NCBI RefSeq assembly: GCF_042453785.1
Contig: NC_091661.1
Span: 26,031,501-26,095,500 of the forward strand
From: Malus domestica
Lineage: Eukaryota > Streptophyta > Magnoliopsida > Rosales > Rosaceae
Length of the DNA stretch: 64,000 nt
Reading direction: 5' to 3'
Of the stretch, positions 55,034 through 64,000 are shown piece by piece; within the stretch, counting starts at the first letter, position 1; each line of letters begins with the position of its first letter. The notes under the pieces are model-generated. The model was not told the DNA's origin. It ran no database searches and saw only the letters and a program-made list of their open reading frames with translations. A program made the position numbers and the translations under genes.

Positions 55034-58000
55034 ATGGCGGCCGCGAACGCTCCGATCACCATGAAGGAGGCCCTAACGGTTAGTCTTAAACTTCCGATTC
55101 GAATGCTACTTCAGCTCGATTGAGATTTACACTTGTTTTTTTGCCGAATTAGTTGCTTTTTTGGTCAATTGCTGTGCTTGATTTATCGTTTTTACTTCGA
55201 TTTTGTTACTTAGTTTTGTGTTAAGCTTCAGATAGATCTGAAATTTCGTTGAATTTTTGGTTTCTGATCAGATCTGAGAAGTTTTACTAAGAACTACTTA
55301 GCAACTGTGATTTCGAACACGATTAACTGTTCTCTGTTCGCTTAGAGGATTTGACTAGAATAATTAAGTGATGATGAGTTTATATGATCTGATCTGATTG
55401 CAGCTTCCGAGCGTTGGGATTAATCCACAGTTCATAACGTTTACACATGTTACTATGGAATCCGATAAGTACATATGCGTTCGGGAGACTTCGCCTCAGA
55501 ATAGTATTGTCATTATCGATATGAGTATGCCGATGCAACCTCTGAGGAGGCCTATCACTGCAGACTCTGCGCTTATGAATCCGAATTCCAAAATCCTTGC
55601 CTTGAAAGGTAGATTATAGCAACTTGTTCACATTGCTGGAATAGCTTTTTTTTGCATATAAGTGTCGTCACTTTTGAAAGATGCTCTGGTTTAGTGTTCT
55701 GGGCTTGATCTTAATGCATCATGCATGTGTGCTTGCACCAACTTTTTGAACCTCAGCTTACTTAATAAATAGATTCACGATTCATCTTGCTAGTATGTTT
55801 GCAACACGTATTTAGTTGAATCTGCAGTTACTATCATGTACAATCTAAGCACTTAACTTTATTTACCGGCTGGATCTTACGGACCAGCGCCTTACCTTTC
55901 TTTATGAACCTCGATTTATCTAATTCTGATCGACCATGTGTTGTCATATCCACTTGAAGCTGGAGTTCAAGGTACTACTCAGGATCACCTTCAAATATTT
56001 AACATTGAGATGAAAGCAAAACTGAAATCTCATCTTATGCCTGAGCAGGTACCTCACTTCATTTGTTTACTACTTAATATGTTTTCGGCATCTCTTAATT
56101 ATTGCATAAGGATATCTGGTTCTTGTTGTTTTCTGCAAGGTTTTAAATAATCTAGCTTACGTATCCCCGTTGGTTCTTTTGTAGATTGTTTTCTGGAAGT
56201 GGATAACCCCAAAGATGTTGGGTTTAGTCACTCAGACTACGGTATATCACTGGTCAATTGAAGGTAAGATACCTTCAATAACTAATTTGAGTATTACACA
56301 ATCACACTTCTTCAGGTTTTTATTTTTTATTTTATATATATATATATATATATATGGAAACATTACAAATTTATTGTATCAACTTGCTTTTTGTGTTAAA
56401 GTTGTGGTCTTTATTTGTTTGGTCCTGCTGCATCTCCTTGTAGGTGAATCTGAACCTGTAAAGGTGTTTGAGCGAACAGCTAATCTGGCTAACAATCAGA
56501 TTATAAATTACCGCTGCGATCCTTCTGAGAAGTGGTTGGTTTTGATTGGAATTGCTCCTGGTGCACCAGAGGTACGTTGTTATGTCTATTTATGCCTGTC
56601 CAATGTCCACCAGTATTCTTTATCTCAGCCAAGGAAAATTGTCAGAAATTGCAAAACTGTTTGTCTTTTGGGTGTTTGCAGCCAGTGCTCCAGTTGTCAG
56701 TCTTTATCCATATTCAAATCCTGTACTTCTATCATAATACGTTCAATCTAGCCTCATAAACAATATTGTTTGAACTATATTTCCCAATGATTAAAATTGT
56801 GAAACAACTGTGATGCTGTACTAGTTTTTTGTTTATAAAGTTCAATGTATCGGAATATACATTCCCTCTCTTTTAAAGCCGCTTTTCTGCTGTACTGCTT
56901 CTCATTGTTAATTCTGTTTTTCTAGAGGCCACAATTGGTGAAAGGAAATTTGCAACTGTTCTCTGTGGATCAGCAGCGCAGTCAAGCTCTTGAAGCACAT
57001 GCTGCATCATTTGCCCAATACAAGGTATGCACAGTTCACTGCCCCATTCTCCTACCATTTATTTATATTCTGCACCCTTCACTACACACAATCTGTTAAT
57101 AGACAAATACATATGCATCTTCGAATATTGTTGACCAGCTTCATTTATGTTGCACAGGTTCCAGGGAATGAGAATCCTTCAACTCTTATTTCTTTTGCCA
57201 CCAAGACCCTCAATGCTGGACAGATTACATCAAAGTTACATGTTATTGAGCTTGGTGCCCAGCCAGGTTGATATTAGGATTATATTAAAGTCTCATGCAC
57301 ATGAAATGAAGTAGACTGCCTGCTTCTGTTTAGACATGATTTTTCGTTTCTTTACACAAAATCTCCATTGAATCTGTAAATGATGATTATGTTTTATTTG
57401 ATAGGGTACTTTTTGTATCATTAGTTTCAATTAATCATCGCGATCTTGGGTACATCTTCTGGGGATATAAATTGGAATAAGTTCAACATGCTCATAAAAG
57501 ATTAAGAACTTGTATAGATTAAATTAGTAATATTGACTTACTAAGTTTGTACACAGATGACATTTTTACTTAAAATCAAATGTTGGGAAGATATTGAAAA
57601 TATATAGTTTTTATATACTTTATTTTGGTGATTTTTAAGTTAAAGGAAGTAAATGTGAGTTTGAATCGCTTTTCAGGGAAACCATCTTTTACGAAGAAAC
57701 AAGCAGATCTCTTCTTTCCTCCAGATTTTGCTGATGATTTCCCAGTCGCCATGCAGGTACTGAATTTGTCAATGTTTTTTATTAATCGTGTAGTATATGG
57801 TAACTTTGTTAATGTTGAATTTGTTTATTTGGCAGATGTCTCACAAGTACAGCTTGATTTATGTAATTACAAAGCTTGGGCTACTATTTGTGTATGATTT
57901 AGAGACAGCTAGTGCAGTTTACAGAAATAGAATTAGTCCGGATCCAATTTTCTTGACAACAGAGGCTTCATCAGTTGGAGGGTTTTATGCAGTTAATAGG

Positions 58001-61000
58001 CGGGGCCAGGTGTTGTTGGCTACAATTAATGAACAAACAATTGTGCCTTTTGTCAGTGGTCAGGTATGATTGAAATTTTTTTCTTTTTTCTTGGTATGGT
58101 ATTGAAAGTAGCAATTTGCTCTTAAGAATGTTGTCTTGTTTTCATTTGCAGCTAAACAATTTGGAGCTTGCTGTGAATCTGGCTAAAAGAGGAAATCTTC
58201 CAGGTGCCGAGAATCTGGTAAGATACTCTTTATAATAATTTTAAGCTTGAGTATACTAGATTTTCTATAGCGGGAACATTTTAAGTAGGCATATTTCAAT
58301 TGTTGATGGAATTCAGTTATTCATTTGATTGCATTTCGTGATAAGAAGCAATATCGTTGCTTTTATTGTATCCAATTTGAAGTTGTCATGATAAGGCACT
58401 TTTTTGAACTTGATGCTTACTGAAGGTGTCTTTTTTTTTAATTAACCTTTGAACGAATTAATAACACTTTGAGATAGGGAGTTGAGGTGAGAGAAGGCCT
58501 TAATCTATGTGGTCTACAATTTCAGTATTGCTGATTGTTGGCTGGACTGTACTTGGCTATCTCATTTGTAATGCCATGATTTGATGAGCTGTAATTCTCT
58601 GTACTTTAATGTCTGATATGCCTACATGAATATTACAGGTTGTCCAGCGTTTCCAAGAACTGTTTGCCCAAACAAAGTACAAAGAAGCTGCTGAGCTTGC
58701 AGCGGAGTCCCCACAAGGAATTCTCCGCACACCTGATACTGTTGCTAAATTCCAGGTTTCCATTTTGCTTCTGTATTTTTGTACATGTTTCTTTCTTTGG
58801 GTAGTTTTTCTCTCTTCACATGATTTTGTCCTGGATGTGTTTCACATGTATCTAGAAGCTTGATGTGTTCTAGTAGTTCATGTTTCTTTTTAGGATAGAT
58901 TACAACTTAATGAAATTTACGTTTACGATTTTTGTTATCTGATGTGTTGCAGAGTGTTCCTGTCCAAGCTGGGCAAACACCGCCTTTGTTGCAGTACTTT
59001 GGGACACTCTTGACAAGAGGGAAGCTCAATGCGTTTGAGTCATTGGAATTGTCACGTCTTGTAGTAAACCAGAACAAGAAGAACCTTTTAGAGAACTGGT
59101 TAGCAGAGGACAAACTCGAATGTAGTGAGGAATTGGGAGATCTTGTGAAGGTTGACTTTGCGACTTGAATTTAAATGTCAATTTTTCAGATATTTACATT
59201 ATTCGTGTTAATATCTCTGAATTTTTTTCTTGTAGACTGTGGATAATGATCTGGCTTTGAAAATATATATTAAAGCCAGGGCAACTCCCAAAGTTGTTGC
59301 AGCTTTTGCTGAACGAAGGGAATTTGACAAAATTCTGATCTACTCAAAGCAGGTGTGGGAATGCTTTTATGTAGTAATTGGTTTATAAATATTTGTTTTT
59401 GTAATTGTTAAATGGTTGTTTGGTTTCTAAGCATTGCCATTCTCTTTGTTGCTTTAGGTTGGCTACACACCTGACTATCTGTTCCTTTTGCAAACAATTC
59501 TTCGAGCAGATCCTCAGGTACTCTTTTAATACTCACAAAGCTTATATTTTCTATTTACTTCTTGAAAACTGAAAGCATAGCTGTGTCACACATTGATCTT
59601 TGTTTGGTGGATGTCTCATTGAAAACAAAATCCTTCCATTTGCATTTTTTCGGTTAATACCCCCAGGAGTTTGGTCTACTGTTTACATTTGACTTGCAGT
59701 TGTATACAGATGAACTTGAATTTCAAATTAAACCAGGTTATAATGTGGTTTTGACTGTAGGGTGCTGTTAATTTTGCATTAATGATGTCTCAAATGGAAG
59801 GTGGTTGTCCAGTTGATTACAACACCATAACGGATCTCTTCCTTCAGGTGTGTTTACTTTCATTAGTACTATTGTGCCATGCTCACGTTAGCAATTCTAG
59901 ATATATATATAATAAATAAGAGACTAACAAATCTTCTTGTTGTCCTTTTGTTTATTTTAGAGGAACCTTATTCGCGAGGCAACCGCCTTTTTATTGGATG
60001 TTTTGAAGCCAAATCTTCCAGAGCATGCGTTCCTGCAAACAAAGGTTTCTATTCTTGAAGCTATATATGAATGATCCATTAATTCCTATTTCTGCTGGTT
60101 GACTTTTTTTCCGTCCATGCAGGTCCTTGAGATCAATTTAGTGACTTTCCCAAATGTGGCTGATGCTATTTTAGCCAATGGAATGTTCAGTCATTATGAC
60201 CGTCCTCGTATTGCCCAGCTATGCGAAAAGGCTGGTCTTTATGTGCGAGCTTTGCAAGTAAGATGTCTTGTGTTGCAATTCCTTTTCTTTTTCTCGTCTA
60301 TTTTCTAGTAGTGGCATTTGTGCTAAAGCATTTTACTTCTGTTGCAGCATTACTCAGAGTTGCCTGATATTAAACGTGTCATAGTGAACACACATGCAAT
60401 AGAGCCACAGGTTCATATCCTTTCAAGTATTTACATCAAATTGGTACCATAAACTTCTAGAACTGTTACTAAGAGTGCGTTCTTCTACAGTCACTTGTAG
60501 AGTTTTTTGGCACTCTATCAAAAGAATGGGCATTGGAGTGCATGAAAGATCTTTTATTGGTCAACTTAAGAGGAAACCTTCAGATAATAGTGCAGGTACA
60601 ATTTTTTTTTCTGTTTTTACTTTGATGTTAAAAAACATATATGGAGCATTATCTGAAGCAAATTTTAATACCTGCACAGGTTGCTAAGGAATACTCTGAG
60701 CAGTTGGGAGTTGATCAGTGCATGAAGCTCTTTGAACAGTTCAAGTCATATGAAGGGTTGTATTTCTTCCTCGGTTCGTTTTTGAGCTCAAGGTAATCTG
60801 TTCAAGAAAATAAATTTTCTTTGTTTTCTTTTGTGTTTGGATGTCACCTCCAGTTTATTCTTGATTTTTATGTTACTTTAAAATGTGATACAGTGAGGAT
60901 CCTGATATCCACTTCAAGTACATTGAGGCAGCTGCTAAAACTGGACAAATCAAAGAGGTGGAGCGAGTTACTAGAGAATCAAACTTCTATGATGCTGAGA

Positions 61001-63959
61001 AGACGAAGAATTTCTTAATGGAAGCGAAGCTCCCCGATGCACGTCCATTGATTAATGTTTGTGATCGTTTTGGATTTGTTCCAGATCTCACCCACTACTT
61101 GTACACGAACAATATGCTTCGTTACATTGAAGGTTACGTTCAGAAGGTACTATTTGAGACTTCTTTTGACACTTTGAAATGTCCTTTGGGTTCATTATTG
61201 ATAATTTTTTTTGGCTTGTTGCGTAGGTGAATCCTGGGAATGCTCCATTAGTTGTGGGACAGTTGCTGGATGATGAGTGCCCTGAAGATTTTATCAAAGG
61301 CTTAATTCTTTCTGTCCGTTCATTGCTTCCAGTGGAGCCCCTTGTGGACGAATGTGAGAAGAGGTACATGTTCAGAATGCCACACCCAATCCTCATTTTT
61401 AGTTTACCATCATTTTTTGTCTATATCACTTCATTTTCTTCTTCTTTTCCCTCTCTCTAGGAATCGCCTTCGTTTACTCACACAGTTCTTGGAGCATCTT
61501 GTGAGTGAGGGAAGCCAAGATGTACATGTTCACAATGCTTTGGGTAAAATCATCATTGATAGCGGCAATAATCCAGAACACTTCCTTACCACAAACCCAT
61601 ATTATGATTCGCGTGTTGTTGGTAAATATTGTGAGAAACGTGATCCTACCCTGGCTGTTGTTGCTTACCGCCGTGGACAATGTGACGATGAACTCATTAA
61701 TGTCACAAATAAGAACTCTTTGTTCAAATTGCAAGCAAGGTTGGTGATTAGTATTTTATGTTTTTTTTTAAACATTTCATCTTATTTGACTACGCATAGG
61801 TTTACTGACTAATTTGTTGATATTAGGTATGTGGTTGAGAGGATGGATGAAGATCTTTGGGGAAAAGTTCTTGACCCTGAGAATGAGTACAGAAGACAGC
61901 TTATTGATCAAGTTGTTTCTACTGCCTTGCCCGAAAGCAAGAGCCCGGAACAAGTTTCTGCGGCTGTTAAGGCTTTCATGACTGCTGATTTGCCCCATGA
62001 GTTAATTGAGCTTCTTGAAAAGATTGTGCTTCAAAACTCTGCCTTCAGTGGGAACTTTAATCTGCAAAACCTGCTAATCTTGACCGCCATCAAGGCAGAT
62101 CCGTCGAGAGTCATGGATTACATTAATAGGCTTGATAATTTTGATGGACCTGCAGTTGGGGAAGTAGCTGTGGAAGCCCAACTGTATGAGGAAGCGTATG
62201 CAATCTTCAAGAAGTTTAACTTGAATGTCCAAGCGGTTAATGTCTTGCTGGATAACATCCGAAGCATTGATAGGGCTGTTGAGTTTGCGTTCCGTGTGGA
62301 AGAAGATGCTGTTTGGAGCCAGGTTGCAAAGGCTCAGCTCCGGGAGGGTCTGGTGAGCGATGCTATTGAGTCATTTATCCGTGCAGATGATGCCACTCAA
62401 TTCTTGGATGTTATTCGCGCTTCTGAGGATGCAGATGTGTACCATGACTTGGTGAGGTATCTTCTGATGGTTAGGCAAAAGGTGAGAGAGCCCAAGGTGG
62501 ACAGTGAGCTCATTTATGCATATGCAAAGATTGATAGGCTTGCTGACATTGAAGAATTTATTCTGATGCCCAATGTCGCTAATCTCCAAAATGTTGGTGA
62601 TCGCCTATATGACGAGGCTCTCTATGAGGCTGCAAAGATAATATATGCCTTCATATCTAACTGGGCAAAGTTGGCTGTCACACTTGTGAAGCTCAAACAA
62701 TTTCAAGGTGCTGTTGATGCAGCACGAAAAGCCAACAGTTCAAAGACATGGAAGGAGGTTTGCTTTGCTTGTGTTGATGCTGAGGAGTTCCGCTTAGCTC
62801 AGATTTGTGGTCTCAACATTATTATACAGGTGATTTTTTTGCATCTGGATATGTCTCATATTCTTCTAAGGTGCATTTTTACTCTAGATTTGCGCATATT
62901 TATACAATTTTCACTAATTGTTTGTCTTGATTTGAATTTTATAGGTGGATGATCTGGAAGAGGTCAGTGAATACTACCAGAATAGAGGATGCTTCAACGA
63001 GCTAATATCTCTAATGGAGAGTGGTCTGGGGTTGGAACGTGCTCACATGGGAATCTTTACCGAGTTGGGGGTTCTATATGCTAGATATCGCCCAGAGAAA
63101 CTTATGGAGCACATCAAATTGTTCGCAAATAGGCTAAATATTCCCAAGCTTATTAGAGCATGTGATGAGCAGCAACATTGGAAGGAGCTGACCTATCTGT
63201 ATATTCAATATGATGAGTTTGATAATGCTGCAACCACCATCATGAATCATTCCCCTGAAGCCTGGGATCACATGCAGTTCAAAGACGTGGCAGTTAAAGT
63301 TGCTAACGTGGAGCTATATTATAAGGCTGTGCACTTCTACTTGCAAGAGCATCCGGACCTCATTAATGATATTCTAAATGTGCTTGCACTTCGTGTAGAT
63401 CATACACGTGTGGTTGACATCATGCGAAAGGTAATTGATTGTGCATGTATTCTTTACGCGCATCATAGATTCCTAGCACTCATCCATGGCTCCTATATTG
63501 AGATTCTTGTGTGCTTGAAAATTGTAGGCTGGTCACTTGCTTCTTGTGAAGCCATACATGGTTGCAGTTCAGAGCAACAATGTCTCTGCTGTGAATGAGG
63601 CTTTGAACGAGATATATGTTGAGGAGGAAGACTATGAAAGATTGCGTGAATCCATTGATTTGCACGATAGCTTTGACCAAATAGGCCTCGCTCAAAAGGT
63701 AAAATGCATTCTATTTCTAGTCTGTTATCTGTGTTGTTAATGTGCAGGAGCCTTATGTTGTTTGTTTGGTCAGATTGAGAAACACGAACTTCTGGAAATG
63801 AGACGTGTTGCTGCATATATCTACAAGAAAGCTGGAAGGTGGAAGCAGTCCATTGCATTGTCAAAGAAAGATAAACTTTACAAAGATGCCATGGAGACAG
63901 CCTCACAATCTGGTGACCGTGAACTGGCAGAGGAGTTGCTTGTTTACTTCATTGAACAG
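55034..63959 (+). CDS. CHC: Clathrin heavy chain, exons 1-27, C-terminus beyond the window
   Basis: 27 exons join in phase to 1574 codons with no stop: 55034-55078, 55404-55608, 55960-56048, 56185-56263, 56444-56571, 56926-57024, 57158-57266, 57677-57756, 57836-58063, 58152-58217, 58639-58755, 58953-59150, 59236-59352, 59458-59517, 59761-59847, 59961-60044, 60123-60257, 60348-60410, 60491-60595, 60680-60792, 60894-61146, 61227-61363, 61461-61739, 61827-62829, 62945-63430, 63528-63698, 63774-63959. The start [15 protein letters not shown] is the usual plant one. The N-terminal beta-propeller ([38 protein letters not shown]) binds adaptors. It is followed by the linker and the alpha-helical clathrin repeats ([60 protein letters not shown]). 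It forms the triskelion coat in endocytosis and trans-Golgi traffic. The usual length is about 1700 residues, so roughly 130, including the trimerisation end, are missing. Whether it is CHC1 or CHC2 cannot be told. Confidence 0.97.
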
Positions 63960-64000
63960 GTACAAAACTCTTTATAAGGACTCCATTTTTCACGAGTGCA

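Overview
This window looks like nuclear DNA of a woody eudicot, most likely a Rosaceae tree of the apple/pear type. The evidence is GT-AG introns, plant-specific protein families (trichome birefringence-like, plant PP2C, plant clathrin heavy chain), dense MITEs, and LTR retrotransposons of a style common in Rosaceae. The family assignment rests on recall of repeat and protein style, not on a search. No tRNA gene, CRISPR array or bacterial-type operon was seen.

Layout. (1) 1-1446, minus: the first five exons of a tomosyn/Lgl-type WD40 gene that runs off the left edge. (2) 2.1-7.2 kb: MITEs and a broken 2-oxoglutarate-dioxygenase-like gene whose intron holds a 1.16 kb hAT-like element. (3) 7436-12073: a gag-only LTR retrotransposon, minus strand. 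(4) 12.1-16.0 kb: MITE-rich intergenic DNA. (5) 16257-19972, plus: an intact five-exon xylan O-acetyltransferase gene of the TBL33 type. (6) 20598-33756, minus: a 5'-truncated pseudogene of anaphase-promoting complex subunit 1 (APC1). Two Copia elements lie in its introns. One (21325-26260) is almost pristine. The other (27157-33123) is decayed and itself carries a 969 bp hAT-type element. (7) 34-37.8 kb: diverged direct repeats. (8) 37964-39581, plus: an intact four-exon PP2C phosphatase with a MAPK-docking-like motif. (9) about 40.9 kb: a small piece that looks like mitochondrial large-subunit rRNA. (10) 41481-51120: a 9.64 kb LTR element with perfect 5 bp target duplications. It has a long gag ORF and no pol. 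It also carries a convergent antisense ORF with its own TATA-like and AATAAA signals, and an apparently intron-free fragment of the nucleoporin gene NUP1/NUP136. (11) 51.1-54.8 kb: MITE-rich intergenic DNA. (12) 55034-63959, plus: 27 exons of clathrin heavy chain, in frame throughout and truncated only by the window edge.

The host genes that look functional (tomosyn-like, TBL33-like, PP2C, clathrin heavy chain) are ordinary single-copy-type genes with no operon-like relation. Two of them, the tomosyn-like protein and clathrin, act in vesicle traffic, but nothing shows that their proximity matters. The most informative part is the transposon stratigraphy. A dead APC1 copy has two LTR elements of clearly different age, one of them hit by a DNA transposon. 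A 2OG-oxygenase intron has its splice acceptor rebuilt by a target-site duplication. A pol-less LTR element has picked up host coding sequence. Exon boundaries were set by hand from reading frame, splice dinucleotides and family knowledge. No alignment or transcript data were available.
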